A stretch of 64,000 bases of DNA from Cymodocea nodosa (Eukaryota; Streptophyta; Magnoliopsida; Alismatales; Cymodoceaceae): positions 8,640,501 through 8,704,500 of the forward strand of contig CM072342.1 of assembly GCA_036874045.1 (NCBI GenBank). Reading direction: 5' to 3'. Both the position numbers and the translations under genes were made by a program. This document shows, piece after piece, positions 47,431 to 59,733 of the stretch; position 1 is the stretch's first letter; each line of letters begins with the position of its first letter. Under the pieces are notes generated by a model. That model made no database searches and was not told the origin of the DNA. It saw only the letters and a list, made by a program, of their open reading frames with translations.

Positions 47431-49135
47431 TATTGAGTATTTTTGTTTTGATGATGTGTGCTGCATGAAAATAATCATATTTGCTCAATTACTATTGCTT
47501 GTGAAAAGAAATTAAAATCATCAATTAATATAGAAAAAGCTTACTGATATAAATACTTGTCTATAAAGGATCTGAAGTTAATAACTAGTCGTTTCGTTGC
47601 ATTAATTTCTCATTTTGCTAAACATTAAGTTAACGTGTGTTTTTATTGAAAAGCATGATATGTTTTAAAGTTATATCTTCTGTATCACGAACAGTGCACG
47701 TTTAGACAACTCGTTAAGTTAGAGTTTTGTTTGTATAGAGGTCACGTGAGAACTCGTTAAGTTAGAGGCTTAAAGGTTAAAATAGGTCATGTGATAACTT
47801 ATTAAGTTAGTGAGTAAAAGAAGAGACGAACTCGTTAAGTTAGTGTTATACACGTAGTGAAATTATAAGTTACGAATGTTGTATTGTATCACGTGAGGTG
47901 CACATGTTTAACTCATTAAGTTAACATAACTAAACATGTTGAGTTACTATATTGAATACTAAGGCAACGCATTAGGTTAGCGTTATAAACTTAAGTTGTT
48001 ATTTTTGCACATGGTAAAATTCTTATTATAAAAACATTTGTTTATTACTGAATTGGTGAGTTAAAGTTTTTTTTTTGGAGACTTACAGTCGTAACTATCC
48101 GAAAGGTAACTTAAGTCATGTTTTCAGGTCTTGACACGTCTCACTAGTTTTATAATATAAATAGCTTTTGGTGACTTACATCCATAACTATCCGAAACTT
48201 AAACTATTTTCGATGAGTTATCGTTTAACCTTCCAAAAGAAAGGTTAAGCTAGTTCGTTGAGTTAGCATAACACTACGAACTTAGTTCGTTGAGTTAGCT
48301 ATAGTACTTGTCACGTGAAATGGCACATGAGGAACTCGTTAAGTTAGAAACGTTAAGTTATATATATATACTTGTGTTACTCATTTAGTTAACATTAAAG
48401 TAACGACTTCTTATTACACTGATGAAAAAATTTTGAAGGAGAAAGTTTATTTTGTAGGAAAATTTTCAGAGATCTAGGACTGATGATTAAAGAAAATTCG
48501 AAATATAAACGTGGGTTAGAACGTGTGTGTTTCGATGAAGGAAAAAGAAAAGACATGGAGAAGTGGAAAACTGGTAGTGGTTAAACGTGAAAGATATGCA
48601 TGAAATGAAGATATAGTATAAAAGGCATAGAATTCTCGTTGATCAAACCATCCCTGCACACCAAAAGAAAAATCTTTTTTAGAGATCAAAAACACCTCTT
48701 CGGGCAAAATCTCTCAAGTGGAAGAAAATTCAGTGAAGCATAAAAGGTAAGATTTTCGTCACTGAAGATTTGAAGTATCAAAAGAAAGCAAATTCGGTGA
48801 AGCATAAAAAGACAAGATATTTGTCACTGAAGAATTGCTGAAGAAGAAAGAAGAAGAAAGATCTCAAATAGGGAGAAATGTTTTAAATTCCGCAAATTAG
48901 TTTTCTCTATTTGTAGTTATGAAATTGTATAGATGAAACATGGTATCCAAATATAATTGCATCTACAATTTCTGAGGAGAATTGAATTGTATATTGTAAT
49001 TGAAACGTTGAATAAAAATGATTTTATGAAAACAATGTCTCGACTTGTTTTTGAGTTTTAAAGTTTCAATTATATTTCAGAAAATATTAAAAATACAAAA
49101 TTCACCCCCCTCTTGTGTTGCTATACGATCCTACA
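47431..49135 (+). repeat. Element D 5' LTR
   Basis: 1705 bp, ending CGATCCTACA. U3 (47700-48380) carries many AACTCGTTAAGTTAG words with CACGTG-type boxes; TATAAAAGG at 48617-48625 is the likely promoter. A short AACTATCCGAAAGGTAACTT stretch (48094-48113) is shared with the other families. The ORF at 48516-48707 is a shadow in the transcribed leader. Confidence 0.93.
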
Positions 49136-49137
49136 AG

Positions 49138-49149
49138 TGGTATCAGAAC
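49138..49149 (+). promoter_or_regulatory. Primer binding site of element D
   Basis: TGGTATCAGAAC, the Met-tRNA site with its last G changed to A, two bases after the LTR. Confidence 0.9.
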
Positions 49150-49335
49150 TTTGTTAATAATCTTTGATATAAAATCGATACCAACTTATTTAATATCATT
49201 GCTTATTCTACCTTCCTTGTTGTTAAATAAACATTAATATCTGAGCATACGTTTAACCTTCTTGATTTAAGGTTCAAGTTGTTTTAAAGTTTTTAGACTA
49301 TTTAAAATCAAATAGGTTGAAAAATCTAAGGTAAG

Positions 49336-51569
49336 ATGGCTACTGGAAATGGTAATTTTTCTTTATATGAAGGCCAAAATCTTAATCGTCCTCCTTTATT
49401 TGATGGAATACATTTTGAATATTGGAAATATAGGATGACTATTTTTCTTCAAAGTATAGATCATAAGTTGTGGTTCATGATTTCTAAACCATATACTTCG
49501 TTAACTACTCCTTATAATACTTGGACAATTACTGAAAAAGAAAATGAAACTCTAAATGCTAAGGGCTTAAATATTTTATTTTGTACATTGAGTTATGAAC
49601 AGTTCAGTAAAGTGTTGGCATATAAATCTACTTATGAGGTGTGGCATGCATTAGAAGTTTCAAATGAAGGTACTTCTCAAGTTAAAGAGACTAAATAAAC
49701 ATGTTGATTCATAAGTATGAACTCTTTAAGATGCATGAAGACGAAAATGTTTCTGAGATGTTTTCTAGATTTCTTGATATCATAAACTCTTTAAAATGTT
49801 TAAAAAATAATTTTGAACAGAAGGATTTGGTGAGGAAAATTCTCAGATCCCTAAGTTCTAAATGGTCTCAGAAAGTAACATCAATTGAGCAATCATGAGA
49901 TTTAAATGTTTATACTATGAATGAACTTATGGGAAATTTAACAGCTTATGAAGTTCAAATAAATGAATCACTGAGTCAAAACAAACTAAAAATGAAGAAA
50001 GAAATAGCCTTCAAAATTAATTCAGATTTTAATATATCTACTAATTTTGACGAGGATTTGATTTTACTGACTAGGAAATTCAAGAAAGCATGGAAAGCTA
50101 GGAAACAACAAAGGAACAAAAATGATAAACCCTCAACGTCAAAATCATTGAATGACAAGAATTCTTCATCCAGAAAGTATGTATGTTACAATTGTAAGAA
50201 ACCTAGACATCTTTCTCCAGATTGTCTTATGAGGAAAAATGAAAAGCAAAGTAGGACAAATCAGAAGAAGACGACTCAGAAAACTTAGAAAAAGTTTTAC
50301 AAAAAAAAGGCTTTGAAGGTCACTTGGGATGACACGCTTGAAGAGTCTGAATCTGAGGAATCAACATCAAAATCTTCACATTCAGAAGGAGAACAAGAGT
50401 TAGAAGATGTTGCTCATGTGTGCTTCATGGCAGATGAGTCTGAGGTAATATCTGATCCTGAAAGTCATTCAGATTTCAACTTTGATGAATTATTATGTGC
50501 TTATCATGCATTATTACAAAAACTTAAAGTATGTAAATTGGAAAATAAGAATATTAGAAAATCTTCATCCATTATGGAAGAAGAAAATTGTTTCCTGTCT
50601 ACTACTTTAGAAAAGTTTAAATGTGATAATGAAAATCATGCTAGAGATTTGCAAAAATTTAGATTTAATGAATGTATCTTGCATGAACAAATACTGAATA
50701 TAAATGCTGAAAAATTAAAGATAGAATCTGAAAATGAAATGTTGAGAAACAATATAAATGAACTTGAATTAGAGATAGATAAATTAAAACTGAGAGAGCA
50801 AGATTTAAATTCTACCATTGAGAAATGGAATTTAAGTCAAACTAAGTTAGACAAACTAACTAGTACCCTTGCGATGTCTTATAAATTTGGCTTAGGATTT
50901 GATTATCTTGAATATCCTGAATCTCAAGCCAATAAAGGATTTATTAGTTGCAGTTCAAGTAAATCTAAAACTAAAATTCCTTTTATTATGAAACAAGGTA
51001 ATAAATATGTAGAATCAGGTATTTCAAGGGATGAATCATGCAGTAATAATATAAATCAATGTGATTTGTCAAATTGTACTTCTAACATGACTATAAATGT
51101 TTCTAAAAATTTTGTTTCTTGTTCTGGAAATTCAGTTTCTAATGGTTCTAAAATTTCAGACAATTGTAGTAAACTAAAAATTCAAAAACTTGAGCATGTA
51201 ATTCAATACACTGGTATTAGACAAATTACTCATTCTGCATGTGATAAAACTAAAAATTCTTGTGCAGAAAAAGATTTTGTATGTACGAAAAATGTTAATA
51301 CAAGTACAAAATATTGGTATGAACTTATTGAAATGTATGAGCATGACCAAAATAAATTAACATCTGATAAAAATCTGTTTGGTCTTGATTATACTACATC
51401 TGAAAACAAAAAGAATGACTGTAAAAGCAATAATGCTATATGTGAGTATGAAGCTAATGATAAATCAATAGTACTTACAACTAATAAGAATATAAATGAT
51501 AATGTTAAACTATTTTTAAACAAAAAGAAGAATTATGCGTTTAATGAACTTGGTCCTCAACAACATTAG
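49336..51569 (+). pseudogene. Element D gag
   Basis: Starts ATG 49336 (MATGNGNFSLYEGQNLNRPP), preceded by AAGGTAAG. In order: FEYWKYRMTIF, capsid domain (LSYEQFSKVLAYKSTYEVWH), a one-base frameshift near 49695, a stop at 49896-49898, NELMGNLTAYEVQ, zinc knuckle CYNCKKPRHLSPDC near 50187-50228, stop near 50288, then one long open frame (50313-51569) with acidic region and coiled coil. A stop replaces the Trp of the ...QHW-V segment at 51567-51569, and a further in-frame TAA follows at 51592-51594, the position where C also stops. Confidence 0.92.
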
Positions 51570-51596
51570 GTACCAAGAAAAAGTTTTTCTTAATTT

Positions 51597-52601
51597 GTGT
51601 TGCAGGAGGAAACAACATCAAAATGGATCTTAGACAGTGGAGCGTCAAGTCACATGACTGGACAGAAAAGTCTATTACAAAATTTTACAAATACCATGAA
51701 AGGAAGTGTAACATTTGGAAACAAAAGCAAAAATAAAATCATAAGTATGGGCAATGTTCAAATAACTCCTACTTGTGTTTTTTCAAATGTACTATATGTA
51801 GAAAACCTAGGATTTAATTTACTAAGTGTCATAAAACTAACTGAAAATGGATATTATGTAGTGTTTGAAGATAATGTATGCAAAATAATTGATAAAAATA
51901 CAGATGAAATTAAGTTTATTGCTAAAAGAAAAGGTTATGTATGTATTTTATCTTTACCTTTTAGTGCAGTTGATTTAAATTCATGTTTGCTAGCTGAAAC
52001 TAGAGAAGCATATCTATGGCATAGAAGGATTGGGCATATAAATATGAAACTGTTACATAAACTATCTAGAAAACATTTAGTGAGAGGTTTACCAAAGATT
52101 AAATACTCAAAGGACTTTAGGTGTGATGCATGTGAGTTAGGTAAACTTCACAAAATCTCTTTTAAATCCAAAACTGATATTTCAAGCAAGAGAGTCTTAG
52201 AACTTATACATATTGATCTATTTGGACCAACAAGAATCATGAGTCTTGGTGGTAAACGGTATGTATTTGTTTTAGTAGATGACTTCTCTAGATACACTTG
52301 GGTATATTTTCTAGCATCTAAGACAAAAGTTTTTGAAAAATTTAAAATGTTTTGCAATTTTGTTCAAAATAAGCAGAGTGTCTCTATTCAAAAACTTAGG
52401 AGTGATCATGGAACTGAATTTGATAATGATAAAATGGATAACTATTGTAATGAGCATGACATTGATCATAGATTTTCTTTTCCAAGAGCATCGTGTCAAA
52501 ATAGTGTTGTTGAGAGAAAGAATAGATCACTTCAAGAAATGGCCAAAACTATGTTCAATGAACATAAGTTACCTCAAAATAAGTTATTCTCCTTAAATTA
52601 A
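51597..52601 (+). pseudogene. Element D pol remnant: protease and integrase core
   Basis: Open for 334 codons. KWILDSGASSHMTG is the protease active site; LGFNLLSV follows; the integrase zinc-binding pair is WHRRIGHIN ... CDACELG; catalytic residues are Asp in HIDLFGP, Asp in LRSDHGTEF and Glu in VVERKNRSL, so the DDE triad is intact. After HKLPQN the frame runs into unrelated DNA (about 52580), the edge of a deletion that removed the rest of integrase, RT and RNase H. The product could at most bind or cleave; it cannot reverse-transcribe. Confidence 0.93.
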
Positions 52602-53313
52602 TCACATTGAGTTCAAAGTTGTGTTTTGATTCATATACAGTAGGAATTGATTTTGGAAATCATTTTTGAGGATGTTAGGATAACGGAAGTCTTTGAAAAG
52701 AAAATTTAAAAGTATAGTTATACTTAACATCTATTGTCACTACAAGTATATTTTGTATTTTCATTGAATATATTTGAAGTATATTTGTAGGGGGAGGATT
52801 AACAATGTCGAAAACAGATTAATATAATTTAGAATACAAATCTTAGTTAATCTGAATTAATGTCCTCTTAAAATCTTAATGAAATAATTTAAAAAGACAA
52901 ATAAACTATTTTAGATTCAAAGGACAAAATGTTCAAATAGTTTACAATGTTCTCAAGATAATGTTAAGTTTAGCATGTGTGTTGTTTTCGAAACGTTTCA
53001 ATTGGAAGCATCCGAAAATTGTTTTAAGTATACTAAGTAGACGTTATGTTAGATAAGGTAACGTGTAAAACTACCTCTAGACAGCGTTTTACTCGTTAGG
53101 TTAGTTAACTCAACGAGTTATACTTAAATATTTCGGGTACCTTGATTGAATAAATTTTATTCAATATTTATTTAATTTCTAAACCCGACTTCTCTTCACG
53201 TTGAGTTATACTCCTAAAAACCCTATTTAAACACTTATTACATGGGCACTTAGGTTATTTGTAAACTTTGTCTAGAATATCTTTCCCGCTTGTTGCTGTT
53301 ACAACCTGCGATG
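52602..53313 (+). mobile_element. Element D spacer between pol remnant and aORF
   Basis: No gene. Homologous to 10541-11270 of C; carries TTTGTAGGGGGAGGATT (52784-52800), AACTCAACGAGTTATAC (53107) and the TATA-like TATTTAAAC (53224-53232). About 850 bp of the C spacer (11270-12120) are missing, being part of the same deletion. Confidence 0.8.
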
Positions 53314-56300
53314 ATGGTCTCCAAGTCTACAAAGGTCATGGCAGAGGAAAAGGCAAAAGAAAAAGAGATGCAAAAGGAAAAGAAATAGAGAATGATGAAG
53401 TTCCACGTACTTGGTTCAAGAAAATATTTCGAGTGGACAAAAGGTTAGTAGAAATTTATAAAGATTACTTCTTTCCTTAGGGTATATTAGATGAAGTTAG
53501 ACAAGAACTTCAACATACTGATGCAAATATTACATACATGGGTATTCGTAGTAAATTTGATAGAGAATACAGAATGAAATGTGCTGAGATTGCATTTTTG
53601 GAACAGTATGCAAAATATTTGGAAAAATGTGTAGGTTCATCAAATAGAACTCCTCAAACTCCTATAAACGGTACAAGACTACATGCATTTGAGGAAGAGC
53701 ATGAATCAGCTATCCCTACTCCTTTATATTCAAAACAAGTAGAATCAGATATTGATGTCGACAAAACAAAAGTTGACAGTCTTTAAAAGGCCATTACAAT
53801 AGAAAGTGCCTTAGAAGAATTAAAGCAGAAAAATTTTATGGAGCAATTTGAAAAGAAAACAACAATACTTGAAAAGGAGAAACAGAAATGTTATAGAAGA
53901 AGGAAAGTTAGAAAAATTATGTCTAAGGAAACAAAGTCTATTGAAAAAGGAAAATCAGATGAAAATTTATTTCCAAAGGACAATGTATGTCTAGACATTG
54001 TACCTTATTGTGCATCTAATAAACTCATCAGTTCCGAACACATTGAAACTAATGAAGATAATGAGACTTTATTTTCCCTTGCAAGAAAGCTTGAGAAGAA
54101 ATACAAGTCAAATATGAGCTCAAGTTTTTCTATTAGTACAAGTCCTGATGATGCAGAAATTGACAAATCAAAGCATCAGGCACCTGACATCGAACAAGTT
54201 ATTGCAGATATAATTGACAATGTTGAAGTAGTAACTAGTCCATAGGCTGAATTGTCTGGAGTAGCAGATATTGAAAATGTTAAGACTCCAGAAGAGTTAA
54301 AAGTTAACCAACCTTCTATAGAATCTATAGAAGTAGAGTCTAAGAATTCACAACATGAATCAATGGAAATATCTGTTAAACAAAATGAACAATTACAGAC
54401 AGATACACCGGTTGTAGAATTTGTGGAAAAATTGTACTCTGAACATTCTATAAAGACTGAACAGATGAATGTTGAGCATATTGACAATGTTCCTAACACT
54501 GTTGAAGCTGAAGAATCAAGCTTACCTGAGCAGCTTCAAGATAATATTTTGGAAGAGGAACAACATGACATTCATTTTGAAGAAGAGGTTTCTAAAGATG
54601 AATTAAACTCTGAATCACGACTTCAGGTATCACCTTCTTTGTGTACAATATTAAAAATTCAAGGTAATGTGTTCAAGCTTTAATTTTGCCCATTTTTAAT
54701 GAATTTTATAAGTAATTTTGCATGATATTATATATCTATGATGGATAAATGATATTAATTATGGGTAATATAAGTCTTGAAATATAGTACAATATAGAAA
54801 TTTAATTAACAAGTGCATCCCCCATTGGATATAATTTTACATGAAACACATTGATTTATTTTGCATGTCCTATGTTAGCTAACGTCTCTTGGAGTTCAAC
54901 TTCCATTAATTGTAGGTAACATATATATGGGAGGAGCTTAATGCAAAAGACCAAAGAAGATGTAAAGAATCAAAAGTTGGTGGACTAAACTTTAAAGAAG
55001 AGGACATGCCAACACCTTATTGGCCCTCCTAGATCTATGGCATCTTATTGGCTTGGTGATAAAACCAAGGTGCCACATCAAAGAGAGAGAAGACAAAACA
55101 ACATAAATACAAGGGGAGAGGATTTTCGGCCAACACCTTGGTGCTTCCAAGGAGAGAAAGAAAGAAGAGAAGAAAGCTTGGAGGTGAGGCTTATGCTTGC
55201 AAGGAGACCATCCATTGATGCTATTCACCATTCCAAGGGCTAAGGAGAAGACGTCCAAGCTTGGAGGTGGATTTGCTGCCAAGTTCCATTGAATTCAAAG
55301 CTCTAGAGAAGAAGATAAGAAGCTCCTAAGGTAGTGACAACTCTTAGAGTTTATTATTTTCTTGTATAGAAGGAAGAATTGATGAGAAATGGTGGTGAAC
55401 ATCTCAATTATATGTCTTCTTAGCTAGATAGAGTTCAATGAATGTATATGAATGTTTAATTCTTCTTTTCAACTTCTAATTTGCATCCTCTATTCACATG
55501 TATTGTTGGGGCTGTTGGTGAGGCTTTCACACGAGTGAATGACACTCATCAATGGTGGCTTGGCGCATTTGAGAAGAAGGTGTGAATTGAAAGAAGAAAA
55601 AAATAAGTGTTGATGTTCATTTGAATGAAGAACCTATCACTTATATCTAGTTGTTAATTTTAATTTTAGTAGTTAATTGATTTTGTTATATCTTATATAG
55701 ATCACATTTTGTCCTAATCAATCTCCAAAAAGAATTTCTAATGCAAGTAGTATAGTATAGTTTAGCTAGATTAGCAAATAGCATAGTTGCATGCATTTAG
55801 TATAAATTAGAATAGAGTAGTATAGTCTATTGAACCTTCTTGTTTTATTTTTCTTTCCTTAATATTGATGCATTGATATCACTTCTGAAATCACGTGGAA
55901 CTTGTGTGCATGTTATAATTGAATGAGTTGATAGATTTACAAGTAAAGAAATTGATTCACATCACCATTTTCCACTACAAATTGCCTTGAAATTGCATGA
56001 TTTGTGAGCTTGTGTTAACTTTGATTATTCTACATTCACATGTCATTAATTTACTGAAGTATACCTAAGAGCTTGAAGAACAAGTTGAGTAATAGTTGAT
56101 TAAGTCAAAAACACAATCCTTGTGGAAGAATGACCTATATTTGCCATGTACACCAAAAGAACTGTGCACTTGCAGTAAAGCTTGAGCTAAAAATATAGCT
56201 CAACATAATGCAATTCATTTTAGATTTGAAGAAGCATTACAGAAATACAATAATCTGATTACATGTCAGATTCTGCGTGCTCGTCCAATAAAATTCAGAA

Positions 56301-57117
56301 ACTTGATGGAAATAAGAGATCTGTTTGAATTTCAAGCCCTCATTAAATTCTTACCAGTAGGAACAAAATGGAAGCAATACACAGAGCTTATTGCAGCTTT
56401 TTATAGCAATCTGGTCAAGAATGGAAATTTTCTGAAAACTCAAATAAATGAACAGGAGTTTATATTGTCTCCTGAGTTAATTTTTGAAGTTTTAAGATTA
56501 AAGAATGAAGGTGTTGTTGTTACAAATAGATTTGACAGATAAGACAACTGGAATGGAACATTCAGTCTTTATCAAAAATTCCAGATGTATATTCTAAAAT
56601 GAGATTAATGGGAAATCTGAATGTAGAGGCAAGGTTTATTACAAATATATTGCATGCAAATTTATTTCAGATAGTTGGACACAATTTGGAAGTCAATAGA
56701 AGCTGTTTATATGCAACTTATGGCTTGCTGAATAGAATTCAAATAAATTGGTTTGATGTTTTTATGTCTCAACTACAACATATGAGTTCAAAGTTATTTT
56801 ATGGTGATGCTGTATGTAGAATCCTTGCAAGTCAATTGACTTTATCCGACTAGCCCTCTGAAACTAAAGGCATGAGAGCATTTAGAGTCAAAGATTTGCA
56901 AAAATTCCAGGCCATGCATAAACCTCAACGACAACAACAACAACCTGATACAGACCATATACAACAACAACAACAAAGTTATTCAGTTCAAGCAGAACAG
57001 CAAACCCAACTACCTCCTGACTTAGATGCAGTGTTTAACGACATCAGAAATGATATTAGGCATCAAGGAGATAAAATATGTAATGCTATAAGTGATATAC
57101 TTAGGAGGGGTCGATAA
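53314..57117 (+). pseudogene. Element D extra ORF (aORF), split by a solo LTR
   Basis: ATG at 53314 (MVSK), then a one-base loss near 53333 breaks the frame. Visible pieces: GRGKGKRKRDAKGKEIE, WFKKIFRVDKRLVEIYKDYF, IRSKFDREYRMKCAEIAFLE, an acidic middle (to 54660), and, after the solo LTR, RDLFEFQALIKFLP, FYSNLVKNG, LSPELIFEVLRLKNEG, NLNVEARFITNIL, LLNRIQINWFDVFMSQLQ, a Gln-rich stretch and the end LRRGR-TAA at 57115-57117. It is the best preserved of three Sire-X copies. The basic start and lack of membrane segments suggest a nucleic-acid or protein-binding role rather than an envelope; this is inference. Confidence 0.8.
54670..56205 (+). mobile_element. Solo LTR of another family inside the D aORF
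   Basis: 1536 bp, TGTTCAAGCTTTAATTTT ... ATATAGCTCAACA, with a perfect TAATG duplication (54665-54669, 56206-56210). Removing it rejoins the aORF (ILKIQGN with HFRFEEALQKYNN). It is not a Sire-G, Sire-X or Tat-F LTR, but near its high end it has a minus-strand CTGCAAGTGCACAG motif like that in the Tat-F LTR, so a gypsy origin is likely. It has less of the TCAACGA and CTATCCGA words than its surroundings. ORFs at 54992-55282 and 55037-55243 overlap each other and are not supported. Confidence 0.92.
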
Positions 57118-57521
57118 CTATTTTTGTTTGTTTCTAAATACAAAATGTAATGTTTGTATTACTTGTTTGATTCATTGAACAATACATTTTTCTATAAATG
57201 TGTTCAATTATTATTCTTGTTTACAGAAAGAGTTGTTGTAATTCTCTTATATATATATATATTCTTTGTAATTATCTTTTTGATTAATGACAAAAAAGGG
57301 GAGAAATATTATAAAAAGATGATTATGATCTTAATTGAATATATATATTATAAAAGGAGATGTTATTTAAATGGTTATTGTAATCTGATAAATGATAATT
57401 AGAAAACTGATACTTATATAATTATTGACATCTGAGAGTTTTAGTTCTAAGAGGTAAAATTTACACAAACAATAGAAATAAGCTTAAGTCATAATTGATT
57501 TAATATGGTTTTGTCATCATC

Positions 57522-57535
57522 AAAAAGGAGGAGAT
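57522..57535 (+). promoter_or_regulatory. Polypurine tract of element D
   Basis: AAAAAGGAGGAGAT directly before the 3' LTR at 57536. A further purine run GACAAAAAAGGGGAG lies at 57289-57303. Confidence 0.9.
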
Positions 57536-59251
57536 TGTTGAGTATTTTTGTTTTGATGATGTGTGCTGAATGAAAATAATCATATTTGCTCAATTACTAT
57601 TGCTTGTGAAAAGAAATTAAAATCATCAATTAATACAGAAAAAGCTTACTGATATAAATACTTGTCTGTATTGGATCTGAAGTTAATAACTAGTCATTTC
57701 GTTGCATTAATTTCTCATTTAGATAAACGTTAAGTTAATGTTTGTTTTTATTGAAAAGCATGATATGTTTTAAAGTTATATCTTCTGTATCATGAACAAT
57801 GCATGTTTAGACAACTCATTAAGTTAGAGTTTTGTTTGTATAGAGGTCACGTGAGAACTCGTTAAGTTAGAGGCTTAAAGGTTAAAATAGGTCACGTGAT
57901 AACTCGTTAAGTTAGTGAGTAAAAGAAGAGACGAACTCGTTAAGTTAGTGTTATACACGTGGTGAAATTATAAGTTACGAATGTTGTATTGTATCACGTG
58001 AGGTGCACATGTTTAACTCGTTAAGTTAACATAACTAAACACGTTGAGTTGCTATATTGAACACTAAGGCAACACGTTAGGTTAGCGTTATAAACTTAAG
58101 TTGTTATTTTTGCATGTGGTAAAATTCTTATTATAAAAACATTTGTTTATTACTGAATCGGTGAGTTAAAGTTTTTTTTTCGAAGACTTACAATCGTAAC
58201 TATCCAAAAGGTAACTTAAGTCATGTTTTTAGGTCTTGACATGTGTCTCACTAGTTTTATAACATAAAGAGTTTTTGGTGACTTACATCCATAACTATCT
58301 GAAACTTAAACTGTTTTTAGTGAGTTATCGTTTAACCTTCCGAAAGAAAGGTTAAGCTGGTTCGTTGAGTTAGCATAACACCATGGACTTAGTTCGTTGA
58401 GTTAGCTACAGTACTTGTCACGTGAAATGGCACATGAGGAACTCGTTAAGTTAGAAACGTTAAGTTATATATATATACTTGTGTTACTCGTTTAGTTAAC
58501 ATTAAAGTAATGACTTCTTATTATATTGATGAAAAATTTTTGGACGAGAAAGTTTATTTTGCAGGAAATTTTTCAGAGATCTAGGACTGATGATTAAAGA
58601 AAATTCAAAATATAAACGGGGTTAGAACGTGTGTGTTTCAATGAAGGAAAAAGAAAAGACGTGGAGTAGTGGAAAACTGGTAGTGGTTAAACGTGAAGGA
58701 TATGCATGAAATGAAGATACAGTATAAAAGGCATAGAATTCTCGTTGATCAAACCATCCCTGCACACCAAAAGAAAAATCTTTTTCAGGGATCAAAAACA
58801 CCTCTTCGAGCAAAATCTCTTAAGTGGAAGAAAATTCAGTGAAGCGTAAAAAGGTAAGATTTTCGTCACTAAAGATTTGAAGTATTAGAAGAAAGCAAAT
58901 TCGGTGAAGCATAAAAAGACAAGATATTCGTCATTGAAGAATTGCTGAAGAAGAAAGAAGAAGAAGAAGAAGAAAGATCTCAAACAGGGAGAAATGTTTT
59001 AAATTCCGTAAATTAGTTTTCTCTGTTTGTAGTTATAAAATTGTATAGATGAAACATGGTATCTAAATATAATTGCATCTACAATTTCTGAGGAGAATTG
59101 AGATGTATATTGTAATTGAAACGTTGAATAAAAATGATTTTATGAAAACAATGTCTCGACTTGTTTTTGAGTTTTAAAGTTTCAATTATATTTCAGAAAA
59201 TATTAAAAATACACAATTCACCCCCCTCTTGTGTAGCCATACGATCCTACA
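57536..59251 (+). repeat. Element D 3' LTR
   Basis: 1716 bp, TGTTGAGTATTTTTG ... CGATCCTACA; near-identical partner of 47431-49135. TATAAAAGG at 58723-58731, GAA microsatellite at 58946-58974. Most differences from the 5' LTR are C/T or G/A, and many CACGTG or AACTCG words are better kept here. Confidence 0.93.
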
Positions 59252-59733
59252 TTTCCTCTTCTTCTTCAGCTAATATATCATCAAACAACATCTTTTCTTG
59301 TTCTTGAGCCATAGGAACTAGCTCTTCTTCTTGCATGGAAGTTACTGATCTCGAAGGACCTACTTCAGCTTGTTTTGCAACTAGTATTCTAGTTGCTTCC
59401 TAATGTTGTTTTAACTTTATTTTATACTTAGCCTTTACCCTTTCTTCAATCCTTTTCCTTTAGATTGCATCGAACATAATATGTAATTTGGCTACTACCA
59501 TTACTTCATCTACACCTTGTTTTTTCCAAAGTTTAACTAAATCTTCTAATTCTTTTTTCTCCTCCTTAGATCCTAGACCTACCAATATAATTTTTTCTAA
59601 TGGTCTTGGTGGTTGAGCTGAGGGTCTAGCTTGTTGTTGTGTTGCAGACGGTTCTAGTTGTTGTTGTTCTTACTATTTTTCAATTATGAATTTCTTTGCA
59701 TTGTGGCTATTTCTTTCAAAAACCATAGTCTAG
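59252..59733 (-). pseudogene. Tat-F ORF1, N-terminal part
   Basis: Minus-strand frame from ATG near 59731 (MVFERNSHNAKKFIIEK, two stops), then a Gln/Pro-rich stretch (EPSATQQQARPSAQPP), charged helices (GSKEEKKELEDLVKLWKKQG, KRIEERVKAKYKIK) and an acidic end (LFDDILAEEEEE) that continues at 47430 across element D. The 74-residue plus-strand frame at 59658-59882 is a shadow. 59252-59256 (TTTCC) is the right target copy of D. Confidence 0.7.

Larger units (their letters stand above)
47431..59251 (+). mobile_element. Element D: Sire-X retrotransposon, partly deleted
   Basis: Plus-strand element of 11.8 kb with LTRs 47431-49135 and 57536-59251 and target copies CTTCC (47426-47430) and TTTCC (59252-59256). 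The left end begins TATTGAG (TG decayed to TA). The LTRs are very similar, so insertion is fairly recent. It keeps gag, protease and most of integrase, lacks RT and RNase H, and keeps the spacer and aORF. A solo LTR sits inside the aORF. It interrupts Tat-F ORF1. Confidence 0.93.

Noticed and set aside
55037..55243. Gene inside the solo LTR (ORFs on both strands at 54992-55282)
   Set aside because: Short, overlapping on opposite strands, within an LTR with a perfect target duplication, no recognisable domain.
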